From NCBI RefSeq assembly GCF_025857195.1, contig NZ_CP109787.1, positions 1,553,501 through 1,617,500 of the forward strand: a stretch of DNA of 64,000 nucleotides. Direction: 5' to 3'. Position numbers and translations under genes: made by a program. Source of the DNA: Leisingera thetidis. Lineage in GTDB: Bacteria; Pseudomonadota; Alphaproteobacteria; Rhodobacterales; Rhodobacteraceae. This document shows positions 28,052-37,642 of the stretch, one piece after another; within the stretch, counting starts at the first letter, position 1; each line of letters opens with the position of its first letter. The notes below the pieces were generated by a model. The model saw nothing but the letters and a program-made list of their open reading frames with translations. It had not been told where the DNA came from and made no database searches.

Positions 28052-28330
28052 ATGTGAGGCGTCGTATAGGATTTCCGACCTGTGGCGTCCAGAGAAAAAT
28101 TCGCTTTTCAGGCGATTATTTTGCGGTAGCGGTCCAGGGGAACAGAGCGGAGCAGCACGGCAGGCCGATACTGCTGTGCGGCGGCTTGCCTGTGTCCGGA
28201 AGCCGGTGCGGGGCAGCTCAGATTTCGGTGGGGAAACCGGCACAGCACCAGCCCGCAATCAGGAAAACCGTCGCGGGCCGCATCTGGCGGAAGTCAGCCT
28301 AATGGGCTGATCTATAAGGTGTTTTGAAGT

Positions 28331-28405
28331 TGGCTCCGGCGGTAGGGATCGAACCTACGACCAATTGATTAACAGTCAACTGCTCTACCGCTGAGCTACG
28401 CCGGA
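28331..28405 (-). tRNA. tRNA-Asn (GTT), copy 2
   Basis: This is identical over all 75 bases to the tRNA at 27977-28051, on the same strand and 279 bases away, with encoded CCA. The spacer between the copies shows no gene. Confidence 0.97.
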
Positions 28406-28474
28406 ACGGTCCGTGCCGTATAGCGCCCCCTGAAACAGGCGTCCAGAGGGCGGAGGAAGATTTCTCAAAAAAGT

Positions 28475-29392
28475 TCAGCCGCCGCGCGGCTCGAAAACGG
28501 CGGAGGCAGACAGAGGGCCTTGCGGCGCCGCCAGCGATCTGCCGGTGAGATCCACAAGATGGGCAAAGACGTTGCGCTCGGCGGCTTTCAGCAATGCGGG
28601 CGGGGTGTCGGTGTAGATCTGCTCTGCCAGGGTGCGGGCGGTAGCCGGAGCCCGGGCCAGGGCCTCCAGAATCGCTGCTTCGCGGGATTCGCGGTGGGCG
28701 ATCAGCCAATCGAGCCTGCCGGCGGGATCTCCGACCGGCGCGCCGTGGCCGGGATAAAAGACCCGCCAGCTGCGCTGGCGCAAGCGGCGGCAGGAGGCCA
28801 TGAAGTCGGTCAGGTCGCCATCCGGCGGCGAGACCAGCGAACTGGCCCAGCCCATCACGTGATCGGCAGTGAAGCAGGCGTCGCCCCACGCCAGCGCAAT
28901 ATGATTGCCGAGGTGGCCGGGCGTGTGAATCACTTCCATCTGCCAGCCGTTCCCGTGCACGATCTCGCCATCGGACACGGTGATCTCCGGGACAAATGCT
29001 GTGTCGATGCCCTCGCCGCCGCCGGCCAGCCCGCGCACTGCCAGCCGGGACATGACGCCGCTGCGCCCCGCTTCGGGCCCGCCAAAGGCATAGACGGGTG
29101 CGCCGGTGGCTGTGCTGAGGGCGCGGGAAAGCGGTGAATGATCAAGGTGGCTGTGGGTCACAATGATGTGGGTGATCAGCTGGCCGGGCTGCACCGCTGC
29201 TAGAATCGCCGCCAGATGCGCGGCTGAGTCCGGCCCCGGATCAATTACGGCAAGCCCGCTGGTGCCGATCACATAGGTGTTGGTGCCGCGATAGGTCATC
29301 GGTGAGGGATTCGGCGCCAGGATTCGGCGCAGGCCGGGCTCCAGTTCCTCGGCCGGTCCGGGTTGCGGGTTGAAATCATCTGGTGCCTGCAT
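28475..29392 (-). CDS. Metallo-beta-lactamase-fold hydrolase (LACTB2-like)
   Basis: A 305-residue protein with NPSPMTYRGTNTYVIG, the zinc motif THSHLDHS, the later HTPGHLGNH and a C-terminal winged-helix segment (ARTLAEQIYTDTPPALLKAA). This domain pair is typical of LACTB2/endoribonuclease-like or glyoxalase-like MBL proteins common in alphaproteobacteria. The substrate is unknown. It is divergent from the EnvZ-like kinase, 85 bp apart. Confidence 0.85.
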   Translation of the reverse strand: MQAPDDFNPQPGPAEELEPGLRRILAPNPSPMTYRGTNTYVIGTSGLAVIDPGPDSAAHLAAILAAVQPGQLITHIIVTHSHLDHSPLSRALSTATGAPVYAFGGPEAGRSGVMSRLAVRGLAGGGEGIDTAFVPEITVSDGEIVHGNGWQMEVIHTPGHLGNHIALAWGDACFTADHVMGWASSLVSPPDGDLTDFMASCRRLRQRSWRVFYPGHGAPVGDPAGRLDWLIAHRESREAAILEALARAPATARTLAEQIYTDTPPALLKAAERNVFAHLVDLTGRSLAAPQGPLSASAVFEPRGG

Positions 29393-29477
29393 GGTCTTGC
29401 CCCCGTTGCTGCAGTCCTGCGCCGATGCGCGTCCGGACTGTCTTTCCTCTTTTCCTGACGCCCTATAGGCTTAGCCC

Positions 29478-30797
29478 ATGTTCTTCAAATGGCTCAAACG
29501 ATATATGCCGCGCAGCCTCTATGCCCGGGCGGCTCTGATCCTGGTGGTGCCCATCGTGGCGCTGCAAATCGTGGTGTCCGTGGTGTTTATCAAGCGGGAT
29601 CTTGAGGATGTGACCGTGCAGATGACGGCCACCATCCAGCGGGAGTTCGAGCTGCTGCGCCAGGTTGCGGACGCGGCGCCGGACCAGGAAACGGCACTGG
29701 TGCAGATCACGCCGCTGCTGCAGCCGCTGAACATGCAGGCAAGGTTTCTGCCGCCTGGCGCTCCGCTGCCGGAGGATCAATTCAGCCTGATCGAGTTCTC
29801 CGGCCGGGTGGTGCGTGAAGAGCTGGAAAAAACCTTCCCGGGATTTCTGGCGGCCAGGTTTCTCCCGGACCGCACGGTGCAGGTCTATTTCGGCAGTGCG
29901 CACGGTCTGGTGGAGCTGAGCTTCGACCGGCGCCGGGTGACCGCCGCCGCGCCGCATCAGCTGATTGTCACCATGCTGCTGTTCGGCTTTCTGATGATGC
30001 TGATCTCTTTCCTCTACATGCGCAACCAGCTGCGTCCGATCAAGCGGCTGGCCAATGCGGCCGAGGCGTTCGGGCGCGGGCGCGCGGTGCCGTATTCGCC
30101 TGCCGGAGCGACTGAAGTGCGGGCGGCGGGCAGCGCTTTTCTGAACATGCGGGCACGGATCGAGCGGCAGATCGAGCAGCGCACCCTGATGCTGTCGGGG
30201 GTGAGCCATGACCTGCGCACGCCGCTCACCCGGATGAAGCTGGAGCTGGCGATGCTGGACGAAGAGGACGCGGCGCCGATGCTGCGCGACGTTGACGAAA
30301 TGCAGGCGCTGCTGGATGCGTTTCTGGATTTCACCCGCGGTGCTGCGGTCAGCGAGCCTGAACCGGTGGAACCGCAAGAGCTGGTCCGGACCATCATCAG
30401 CGACTGGCAGCGCCAGGAAAAGCAGGTGACGCTGGGCGAGGTGACCGGAGCAGGGGAAGTGATGCTGCGGCGGCAGCCGATGCGGCGGGCGGTGGAGAAC
30501 CTGATTTCAAACGCAGTGCGTTATGGCACAAAGGCGCGTGTGTCGGTGGCGGTGACCGACCGGTCGATGCGTATCCGGGTCGAGGATGACGGGCCGGGCA
30601 TCCCGGCGGAACAGCGCGGCGACGCGATCCGCCCCTTCACCCGGCTGGATCCGGCCCGAAACCAGGACCGCGGCTCCGGCGTCGGATTGGGGCTGGCAAT
30701 CGTGGCCGATACCGCGCGTGCCCACGGCGGGACCCTGCGGCTGGGCGAAAGCACTGATCTGGGCGGGCTGAAGGCAGATATCGTGATTGCCCGCTGA
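29478..30797 (+). CDS. EnvZ-like sensor histidine kinase
   Basis: A 439-residue membrane kinase. Helix 1 is at about 17-38 and helix 2 at about 157-177, enclosing a 120-residue periplasmic domain; then HAMP, a dimerisation box GVSHDLRTPLTRMKLEL with phospho-acceptor His244, and the ATPase boxes NLISNAVRYG, VEDDGPGIP and GSGVGLGLAI. It resembles the osmosensor EnvZ. No response regulator gene adjoins it, so the OmpR partner must be elsewhere. Confidence 0.85.
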   Translation: MFFKWLKRYMPRSLYARAALILVVPIVALQIVVSVVFIKRDLEDVTVQMTATIQREFELLRQVADAAPDQETALVQITPLLQPLNMQARFLPPGAPLPEDQFSLIEFSGRVVREELEKTFPGFLAARFLPDRTVQVYFGSAHGLVELSFDRRRVTAAAPHQLIVTMLLFGFLMMLISFLYMRNQLRPIKRLANAAEAFGRGRAVPYSPAGATEVRAAGSAFLNMRARIERQIEQRTLMLSGVSHDLRTPLTRMKLELAMLDEEDAAPMLRDVDEMQALLDAFLDFTRGAAVSEPEPVEPQELVRTIISDWQRQEKQVTLGEVTGAGEVMLRRQPMRRAVENLISNAVRYGTKARVSVAVTDRSMRIRVEDDGPGIPAEQRGDAIRPFTRLDPARNQDRGSGVGLGLAIVADTARAHGGTLRLGESTDLGGLKADIVIAR

Positions 30798-30920
30798 GCC
30801 GGTCCAGTCCCGAGGCACCGGAAAATCAAAATGCGGCCCCGGGCAGGGAGCCGCCTTCGCGCCAGGCAAATGGCATTGCTTGGCAGACTGGATTCTGCGG
30901 GCCAGAGCGGCCCTTCCTGC

Positions 30921-32105
30921 CTACGCGAGTTCCTTGGACAGTGCGGTGAACCCCTGTTCGATAGCCGAGGCGGCCTTGACCAGGTTTTCGCCGCCAGATG
31001 CGATGCTTGTCACAGCGGTGGACAGCCCCAGACTGCCGATCCAGATTGCCCATTTGGTCCAGACCGGATCCTTGTGGCGCAGCGCATCAACCGCTTTCTG
31101 GGAGCTGTCTCGGAACTTCTCAGCAGGCTTGATGCTGACGTGATAGGCTTCGATATCCTTGATCAGCTTGGCAGTGGCCTTGCGGGCTGCTTCCATGGCG
31201 GCAAACAGCCCGTCGAGCTTCTTGCTCTTGTACTTGCGGTCCTTGGCCATCTTGCCCAGCTTTTTCTCGATCTCCTTGTCGAGCTTGCCCTGTTTGTCCA
31301 GCAGTTTGTTCAGCTTCTTGCCCAGTGCTGCAATTTCCAGGTCGATGTTCTTGAGTTTGGCCTTGTAGGTTTCCAGATGCTTGTCGACCCGGTTGAAGCC
31401 GGCTGTTTCGATCATCAGAAAGTCAGCAAGGAATTCCTTGCCGATCTCCTTGGCTTTCACCTTGGCCTTGGACTGTTTCTCATAGTCCGCAACCAGCTGC
31501 TTCAGCGCCTTTTCCAGTTCGCCGTGGATTTTGACGATGTCCGAGGTCACCTTCTGAACCGCCCGGGCGACCGAAACGATGCTTTGTGCGATTCCATAGA
31601 TGCTTGCTGCAATCGACACGCCGCCGGTCACCGCGCCAGCCGCCAGTGAGGCGGTGCTGCCGATGGCACAGGCACTGCCGAGGACAATGGAACTGACCAC
31701 CTTGACCCGGTATTTCTTGCGGTCCTTGTTGGCCTGCTTCCACTTGTCGAAATGCTTGGTCGCGACCTGTTCGATCGACTTTTCGTATTTTGCAAAGATC
31801 TTCTTGATGTCATCGTCAAGCTCCTTGCACTCCTTGTCGCTCAGCGGCAGCACGGAACCCAGATCATTGGCCGCCTTGACACGCAGGCTGCACTCGGTGA
31901 GCAATTTCTTGTATTCCTTGGTGGCGTCATCATAGAGCTTGGCGACAAAACGGGCGTCGGTATCCAGCTCTGCGGCTGCCGTCTTGTCTACTTCCACGGT
32001 TGCCGCGAAGTTCATGTTGCCGAGCTGGACGAACTTGGGCTTCACCGCTTTGGTGACCTCATTCTTCACGTCCGCTTTGATAATGGTAAGTTTTTCGGTC
32101 GCCAT
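30921..32105 (-). CDS. Unrecognised Lys-rich coiled-coil protein with hydrophobic hairpin
   Basis: A 394-residue protein from the ATG at 32105 (MATEKLTIIKADVKN); the open frame reaches further upstream without protein-like character. Long charged helices flank a 45-residue Gly/Ala/Ser-rich hydrophobic stretch (about 136-180, e.g. VSSIVLGSACAIGSTASLAA), and a second hydrophobic segment lies near 354-374. There is no signal peptide. This layout resembles alpha-helical pore-forming proteins of the ClyA/Hbl kind or a membrane-bending helical protein, but no signature motif proves either. Lysine codons are much commoner than in neighbouring genes, suggesting different ancestry. It is monocistronic. 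Confidence 0.75.
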   Translation of the reverse strand: MATEKLTIIKADVKNEVTKAVKPKFVQLGNMNFAATVEVDKTAAAELDTDARFVAKLYDDATKEYKKLLTECSLRVKAANDLGSVLPLSDKECKELDDDIKKIFAKYEKSIEQVATKHFDKWKQANKDRKKYRVKVVSSIVLGSACAIGSTASLAAGAVTGGVSIAASIYGIAQSIVSVARAVQKVTSDIVKIHGELEKALKQLVADYEKQSKAKVKAKEIGKEFLADFLMIETAGFNRVDKHLETYKAKLKNIDLEIAALGKKLNKLLDKQGKLDKEIEKKLGKMAKDRKYKSKKLDGLFAAMEAARKATAKLIKDIEAYHVSIKPAEKFRDSSQKAVDALRHKDPVWTKWAIWIGSLGLSTAVTSIASGGENLVKAASAIEQGFTALSKELA

Positions 32106-32426
32106 GATATCTCGTGCCTCAAAGTTGGTTTTCCAGCGGAATGCGGGGCCTGGAAACGTGTCGAAATCGCTACGGAACAAATGAAAGGGCCTGCTCTCGG
32201 GCTACTCTACCGGACAGCGGGCTTTAGGAAAGCAAAAGCTTGGCGCGGTTTGAAGGGTGTTTTCCCCAGAAAGCCTTGCGTCAGCCTGCGGCCACGCCGC
32301 AGCCCAGCCGGTTGAGCATTGCTATAGGCGCCTTGGGGGCAATGGGAGCGCTTTCCCGGGTGCGCGCCGCGCCGCGAGGCAAAGCTGCGCGCGGGCCAAA
32401 TTGCGGCGGCTGTTTGGCGGGGGAAT
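32106..32426. other. Gene-free stretch upstream of the coiled-coil gene
   Basis: These 321 bases between the coiled-coil gene and tRNA-Ile contain the former's promoter region and nothing else I can assign. No att-like repeat of the tRNA 3' end was seen. Confidence 0.4.
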
Positions 32427-32502
32427 TGGTAGGCCCGGCAGGATTCGAACCTGCAACCAAAGCGTTATGAGCGCTCTGCTCTAACCGTTGAGCTACAGGC
32501 CC
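32427..32502 (-). tRNA. tRNA-Ile2 (CAT anticodon, lysidine type)
   Basis: A 76-base tRNA on the minus strand with acceptor GGGCCTG, D stem GCTC/GAGC, anticodon stem-loop AGCGCTCATAACGCT, T stem GCAGG/CCTGC and encoded CCA. The CAT anticodon could be Met, but the TAGCTCAACGGTTAGAGC D arm and the loop CTCATAA resemble AUA-reading isoleucine tRNAs, whose C34 is modified to lysidine by TilS, more than elongator Met. Confidence 0.85.
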
Positions 32503-32540
32503 GCCATTGCCAATGTGGTTAGAAAATGGGGCGGATAAGG

Positions 32541-33479
32541 TCAAGCGGTGATTGCAGGGAGGACAGGCGAATCCGCATGCCTGCTCCGGTGCAGGGCCTC
32601 CAGCCGCGCAACCGTGTGCTCAATGGTCAGATCCCGGCGCCGGTCCGGCGTGCGCCGGGAGGGGTAGACAGCGAAGACCGCTTTCAGCGGCGCCTCGTAG
32701 CTTGGCAGCACCAGTTCGTATTCGCCGGAGGCCAGTTGTTCTTCGATCATGAAGCGGGGCGCGCGGGTATAGCCGGAGCCGCTGCTGACCGCGCGCATGA
32801 TCAGGTCGGGGTCGTCGGCAGTAAAGCCGACCTGGACCGGCGCGGGATATTCCTGCCCGCCGCGGCGCAGCGGGAAGAAACCGCGGGTCTGATCCTCGTG
32901 ATGCTGAATGAATTTGAGCCGCTGCAGCTCTTCCGGTGTTTGCGGGCGGCCTTCCCGGTCCAGGTAGGCCGGTGTGGCGAACAGGACGGTTTCCAGGGTG
33001 GAAATCCGGCGCCCGAATCCGTCTGTGTCGCCCAGCCGCCCGGTCCGGATCGCCAGGTCGTAGCCCTCGCGCACCACATCGACCAGCCGGTCCTCCAGGC
33101 GCATCACGACGTTCAGATCCGGGTGCTCGCGGTTCAGATCCAGCAGCATCGGGCCGATCACGCTGCGCCCCAGAAAGGAATTCACGCTGATGCGGAAGGT
33201 GCCTGACACGCTGCCTTCGAGTGCGTCCAGCTCTGCCGTCATCCGGTTGTAGCCAGTAAGAAGGGTCTGGGCGTGGCTGTATACCAGATCCCCTGCACGG
33301 GTTGCGTGGATGCCTTTGGCGGTCCGGTGCAGCAGCTGCTGGCCGGTCAGGGTTTCCAGTTGCTTTACCTGCTGGCTGACTGCGGACTGCGTGATGCCGC
33401 GGCGCTGAGCGGCCCGGTTCAGGCTGCCTTCATCCAGTGCCAGGGTGAAGGTCTCCAAAAGAGTCAGCCTGTCCATCAT
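32541..33479 (-). CDS. LysR-family transcriptional regulator
   Basis: A 312-residue regulator. The N-terminal helix-turn-helix is SLNRAAQRRGITQSAVSQQV, followed by the LysR substrate domain with ISVNSFLGRSVIGPML. It is divergent from the exported MBL-fold hydrolase with a 117-bp gap, the standard layout for a LysR protein controlling its neighbour. MMDRL at the start allows initiation at either Met. Confidence 0.88.
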   Translation of the reverse strand: MMDRLTLLETFTLALDEGSLNRAAQRRGITQSAVSQQVKQLETLTGQQLLHRTAKGIHATRAGDLVYSHAQTLLTGYNRMTAELDALEGSVSGTFRISVNSFLGRSVIGPMLLDLNREHPDLNVVMRLEDRLVDVVREGYDLAIRTGRLGDTDGFGRRISTLETVLFATPAYLDREGRPQTPEELQRLKFIQHHEDQTRGFFPLRRGGQEYPAPVQVGFTADDPDLIMRAVSSGSGYTRAPRFMIEEQLASGEYELVLPSYEAPLKAVFAVYPSRRTPDRRRDLTIEHTVARLEALHRSRHADSPVLPAITA

Positions 33480-33596
33480 CTTCCTATCAGTATTGCTTAT
33501 AACCGTTATCGGATCTGCGGGGCTGCTATCGCCGGATTGGCGGGGTTATTTCCGGCTCACAGGAAAAATCGCCTCAATTGGATATCGGAGTTTCTT

Positions 33597-34571
33597 ATGA
33601 CAATCAATCGCAGGGTGTTTTTGAGCGGGCTGGCAGCTGCCCCGGCCGCGGCACTGGGAAGCGGGTTTGCCGGCACTGGCTGGGCATGGGCCGCGGCGGG
33701 GACGGCTGCGGCTGTCACCCATTCTTTCACATTGGGAGATGCAAAAATCACCGTGCTTCTGGATGGGCATCTTCCCCTGGGGACGCAGCTGTTCAACGGC
33801 TATGACGCGGCCAAAGCCGGAACTGTGCTGGCGCAGGGGCTGCACCGGCTGCAGGACGGCGGGCTGCAGATCCCGGTCAATGGTTACCTGATTGAGCGTG
33901 CCGGGCAGAAGCTGCTCATCGACACCGGCACTGCCCAGCTGATGGGGCCGGGCCTTGGCGCGCTGGGCGCAGGGCTGGCAGCAGCAGGAGCGGCACCCGA
34001 AAGTATCGATACGGTGCTGCTGACCCATATCCACCCGGACCACTCCGGCGGGCTGATCACACCGGAGGGTACGGCTGTCTTTGCCAATGCCGAACTGGTG
34101 GTTGCGCAGCGGGAGTGGGACTTCTGGCATGACGACGCGGTCCTTGCCGGTGTGCCCGAGAGCAGCCGTGGCTTCTTTGACATCGCCCGCAACTCGGTCG
34201 CGCCGTATGCCAGCCGCCTGAAACTGCTGCAGCGAGAAGAGGAGGCCGCTGCCGGCTTCACCGCGCTGGAACTGCCGGGCCATACACCGGGCCACACCGG
34301 GTTCATGCTGGACGCGGGCAGTGAGGGGCTGCTGTTCTGGGGCGACCTGATCCACAGCGCCGCGCTGCAGTTTGCCCTGCCGGACTGGACCATCGCCTTT
34401 GATACCGATCCGGCCCAGACGGCGGCCACCCGGCGGCGGATGCTGGACCGGGCGGCGGCGGACAATCTGCTGGTCACAGGTGCGCATCTGGACTTTCCGG
34501 CGCTGGGCCGGGTGCTGCGCCAAGGCGAAGCCTACGCCTATCAGGCGGCCCCCTGGCAGTTTGGTATCTGA
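33597..34571 (+). CDS. Tat-exported metallo-beta-lactamase-fold hydrolase
   Basis: A 324-residue protein. The start at 33597 (GGAG nine bases upstream) gives a twin-arginine signal NRRVFLSGLAAAPAAAL, so it is exported folded. The MBL zinc motif is THIHPDHSGG, followed by LPGHTPGHTGFML and the late TGAHLDFPALGR. It belongs to the large group of quorum-lactonase/MBL hydrolases of unknown substrate. The divergent LysR gene probably regulates it. Confidence 0.85.
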   Translation: MTINRRVFLSGLAAAPAAALGSGFAGTGWAWAAAGTAAAVTHSFTLGDAKITVLLDGHLPLGTQLFNGYDAAKAGTVLAQGLHRLQDGGLQIPVNGYLIERAGQKLLIDTGTAQLMGPGLGALGAGLAAAGAAPESIDTVLLTHIHPDHSGGLITPEGTAVFANAELVVAQREWDFWHDDAVLAGVPESSRGFFDIARNSVAPYASRLKLLQREEEAAAGFTALELPGHTPGHTGFMLDAGSEGLLFWGDLIHSAALQFALPDWTIAFDTDPAQTAATRRRMLDRAAADNLLVTGAHLDFPALGRVLRQGEAYAYQAAPWQFGI

Positions 34572-34695
34572 GACCGGCGGTCCTGTCGTGAAAACCACCC
34601 TGCTGCGCTGTCCGGGATGGCGCAGCTGATTCCCTAGTTCCCTTCTGATGCGCCTTGCGCTAAAGGCTGCGCAACCGATTTGAAGGAGCCAAGTG

Positions 34696-35742
34696 ATGAC
34701 CAGCGGCAAGAACGGCTTGACCTATGCAGACGCAGGTGTGGACATTGATGCGGGCAACGCCCTGGTCGACCGGATCAAGCCGGCCGCCAAGCGCACCAAC
34801 CGCTCCGGCGTGATGAGCGGGCTGGGCGGTTTCGGCGCCCTGTTCGATCTGAAAGCCGCTGGCTACAGCGATCCGATCCTGGTCGGCGCCACCGACGGTG
34901 TCGGCACCAAGCTGCGGATTGCCATCGACACCGGCGTGGTGGACGGCGTTGGCATCGACCTGGTGGCGATGTGCGTCAATGACCTGGTCTGCCAGGGCGC
35001 CGAACCGCTGTTCTTCCTCGACTATTTTGCCACCGGCAAGCTGGAAACCGAAACCGCCGCCCGCATCATTGAAGGCATCGCCGAGGGCTGCGTGCGCTCC
35101 GACTGCGCGCTGATCGGCGGCGAGACTGCGGAAATGCCGGGCATGTATCCGGAAGGCGATTTCGACCTCGCGGGTTTTGCGGTTGGCGCGATGGAGCGCG
35201 GCTCGGCGCTGCCCGAAGGCGTGGCGGAAGGCGACGTGCTGCTGGGGCTGGCCTCTGACGGTGTGCACTCCAACGGCTACTCGCTGGTGCGCAAGCTGGT
35301 CGAGGTTTCCGGCCTGGGCTGGGATGCGGATTGCCCGTTTGGCGAGGGCACCCTGGGTGAAGCGCTGCTGACCCCGACCCGCCTGTATGTAAAACAGTGC
35401 CTGGCCGCGGTGCGGGCAGGGGGCGTGCATGCGCTGGCCCATATCACCGGCGGTGGCCTGACCGAGAACCTGCCGCGGGTGCTGCCCGAAGACTTGGGCG
35501 CCGACATCGACCTGAACGCCTGGGAACTGCCGCCCGTGTTCAAGTGGATGGCAGCCACCGGCAGCATTGCCGAAGCGGAAATGCTGAAGACCTTCAACTG
35601 CGGCATCGGCATGATCCTGTCAGTCTCTGCAGACCGCGCCGATGCGCTGACCGAAGTGCTGCAGGCCGAGGGCGAGACCGTGTCCCGCCTGGGCACCGTG
35701 ACCAAAGGCGCCGGCATGCGCTATGCGGGCAAGCTGCTGTGA
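34696..35742 (+). CDS. purM: Phosphoribosylformylglycinamidine cyclo-ligase
   Basis: A 348-residue PurM (AIR synthetase) with [37 protein letters not shown] and [16 protein letters not shown]. It closes the imidazole ring in purine synthesis using ATP. A GTG at 34693 directly before the ATG could also start; GGAG at 34684 suits the ATG. Its stop overlaps the purN start (GTGA). Confidence 0.96.
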   Translation: MTSGKNGLTYADAGVDIDAGNALVDRIKPAAKRTNRSGVMSGLGGFGALFDLKAAGYSDPILVGATDGVGTKLRIAIDTGVVDGVGIDLVAMCVNDLVCQGAEPLFFLDYFATGKLETETAARIIEGIAEGCVRSDCALIGGETAEMPGMYPEGDFDLAGFAVGAMERGSALPEGVAEGDVLLGLASDGVHSNGYSLVRKLVEVSGLGWDADCPFGEGTLGEALLTPTRLYVKQCLAAVRAGGVHALAHITGGGLTENLPRVLPEDLGADIDLNAWELPPVFKWMAATGSIAEAEMLKTFNCGIGMILSVSADRADALTEVLQAEGETVSRLGTVTKGAGMRYAGKLL

Positions 35743-36335
35743 GCCACAAGAAGGTTGCCATCCTGATCTCCGGCGGCGGCTCCAACATGGTGTCGCTGCT
35801 GGAGAGCATGACCGGCGACCATCCGGCGCGGCCTTGCCTGGTTCTGTCCAACAACGCCGATGCCGGCGGGCTGGTCAAGGCGGCCGCCGCAGGCGTGGCG
35901 ACCGCTGTGGTGGATCACCGCCCGTACAGGGGCGACCGCGAAGCCTTTGAGGCGGAGCTGGTGAAGCCGATTTTCGAAGCCGGGGCCGACATTGTCTGCC
36001 TGGCCGGTTTCATGCGGGTGCTGACCGCGGGGTTTGTTGCGCAGTTCGAAGGCCGGATGCTGAATATCCACCCCTCTCTGCTGCCGAAATACAAGGGCCT
36101 GAACACCCACGCGCGCGCGCTGGAGGCAGGGGATGCCGAGCATGGCTGCACCGTGCACGAGGTGACGCCGCGCCTGGATGACGGCCCCATCCTCGGCCAG
36201 GCCCGGGTGCCGGTACTTGAGAATGACACGCCGGAGGCGCTGGCTGCACGTGTTCTGGTTCAAGAACACAACCTCTATCCGGCGGTGCTGCGCCGCTTTG
36301 CCGGGGGACACAAGACGCCGGTTCTGCTGGGCTGA
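35739..36335 (+). CDS. purN: Phosphoribosylglycinamide formyltransferase
   Basis: A 198-residue GART with a GTG start overlapping the purM stop. It shows [16 protein letters not shown], the catalytic stretch [10 protein letters not shown] and [16 protein letters not shown], and the formyl-folate region [15 protein letters not shown]. It uses 10-formyltetrahydrofolate. The purM-purN pair is coupled by the overlap. An upstream in-frame extension lies inside purM and is rejected. Confidence 0.96.
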   Translation: MSHKKVAILISGGGSNMVSLLESMTGDHPARPCLVLSNNADAGGLVKAAAAGVATAVVDHRPYRGDREAFEAELVKPIFEAGADIVCLAGFMRVLTAGFVAQFEGRMLNIHPSLLPKYKGLNTHARALEAGDAEHGCTVHEVTPRLDDGPILGQARVPVLENDTPEALAARVLVQEHNLYPAVLRRFAGGHKTPVLLG

Positions 36336-36410
36336 AGCCCGGCTGTTTGCATTGCCGGGGACAAGCGCGTATCACGTCCCGGCCCACACGAGATTGAAAA
36401 GCCGTAATTG

Positions 36411-37568
36411 ATGAAAACTCTGACCACCACCGAAGAACTGCAGGCCTTTTGCGAAACAGCCGCTCAGCATCCTTATGTCACGGTGGATACCGAGTTTCTG
36501 CGGGAGCGGACGTATTACTCCAAGCTCTGCCTGATCCAGCTGGCTTTTGCCGGCGATGGCGAGACCGATGCGGTTCTGGTCGATCCGCTGGCCGATGGCA
36601 TCTCGCTGGAGCCGCTTTATGCGTTGTTCCGCGATGAGACCGTGGTCAAGGTGTTCCACGCTGCCCGCCAGGATCTGGAAATCTTCTGGGTTGATGCCGG
36701 GGTATTCCCCAAGCCGCTGTTCGACACCCAGGTGGCGGCAATGGTCTGCGGCTTCGGCGAGCAGGCGGGCTATGAGACGCTGGTGCGCAAGATCGTCAAG
36801 CAGGGGCTGGACAAGACTTCGCGCTTTACCGACTGGTCGCGCCGCCCGCTGAGCGAGGCGCAGAAGACATACGCGCTGGCGGATGTGACCCATTTGCGCA
36901 AGATCTATGAGTTCCTGGCCGCGGAGCTGGAAAAGAGCGGCCGCGCCCATTGGGTCACAGAAGAACTGCAGGTGCTGACAGATCCGGCAACCTATGATCT
37001 CCAGCCGGAAGAGGCTTGGAAACGAGTCAAGACACGCACCACCTCGGGCAAGTTTCTGGCAGTCGTGCGCGAGCTTGCGGCATTCCGCGAAGTTTATGCG
37101 CAAACCAACAACGTGCCGCGCAACCGGGTCTTCAAGGATGACGCGCTGGTAGAGCTGGCCTCGACCAAGCCGCGCACGGGCGGCGAGCTGGGCGGCTCCC
37201 GCCTGCTGCTGCGCGAGGCGCGCAAGGGGGCGATTGCCGAAGGTATTCTGGAGGCCGTGGCCAAAGGCGTCGCCTGCCCGGCGGAAAACCATCCCAAGAT
37301 GGACCGCAGCAAGGAGAAGCTGCAGGTGAACCCGGCGCTGGCGGACCTGCTGCGGGTGCTGCTGAAGGCCAAGACCGAGGCGGAAGGAGTCGCGGCCAAG
37401 CTGATTGCCCCGAGCGCCGATCTGGATGCTATTGCGGCGGGCCTGCGCGATGTTCCCGCGCTCAGCGGCTGGCGGCGGGAAGTCTTCGGCGCCGATGCGC
37501 TGCGGCTGTGCGAAGGCAAAATCGGCCTGGCAGCCGACGGCCAGGCTGTACAGGTTGTGGAGCTTTAG
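36411..37568 (+). CDS. rnd: Ribonuclease D
   Basis: A 385-residue 3'-5' exoribonuclease of the DEDDy group: VDTEFLRERTYYSKLCLIQL (Exo I), VFHAARQDLEIF (Exo II) and KTYALADVTHL (Exo III with the Tyr). An HRDC domain follows from about residue 205. It trims tRNA and other RNA 3' ends. It follows purN by 75 bp and has a terminator behind it. Confidence 0.94.
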   Translation: MKTLTTTEELQAFCETAAQHPYVTVDTEFLRERTYYSKLCLIQLAFAGDGETDAVLVDPLADGISLEPLYALFRDETVVKVFHAARQDLEIFWVDAGVFPKPLFDTQVAAMVCGFGEQAGYETLVRKIVKQGLDKTSRFTDWSRRPLSEAQKTYALADVTHLRKIYEFLAAELEKSGRAHWVTEELQVLTDPATYDLQPEEAWKRVKTRTTSGKFLAVVRELAAFREVYAQTNNVPRNRVFKDDALVELASTKPRTGGELGGSRLLLREARKGAIAEGILEAVAKGVACPAENHPKMDRSKEKLQVNPALADLLRVLLKAKTEAEGVAAKLIAPSADLDAIAAGLRDVPALSGWRREVFGADALRLCEGKIGLAADGQAVQVVEL

Positions 37569-37597
37569 TCACTGCAGGGCTTTTGACGGACAAGAGG

Positions 37598-37627
37598 AAC
37601 GCCTGCATCTGCGGGCGTTTTCCTTTT
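37598..37627 (+). terminator. Terminator of rnd
   Basis: AACGCC (37598-37603) pairs with GGCGTT (37614-37619), with extra GC pairing inside, followed by TTCCTTTTT. It lies between the convergent rnd and lipoprotein genes. Confidence 0.7.
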
Positions 37628-37642
37628 TCGGCTGCGGCTGGT

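Noticed and set aside
32427..32502. tRNA-Met for the CAT anticodon
   Set aside because: The D arm and anticodon-loop context fit the lysidine-type tRNA-Ile better; modification state cannot be read from DNA, so some doubt remains.
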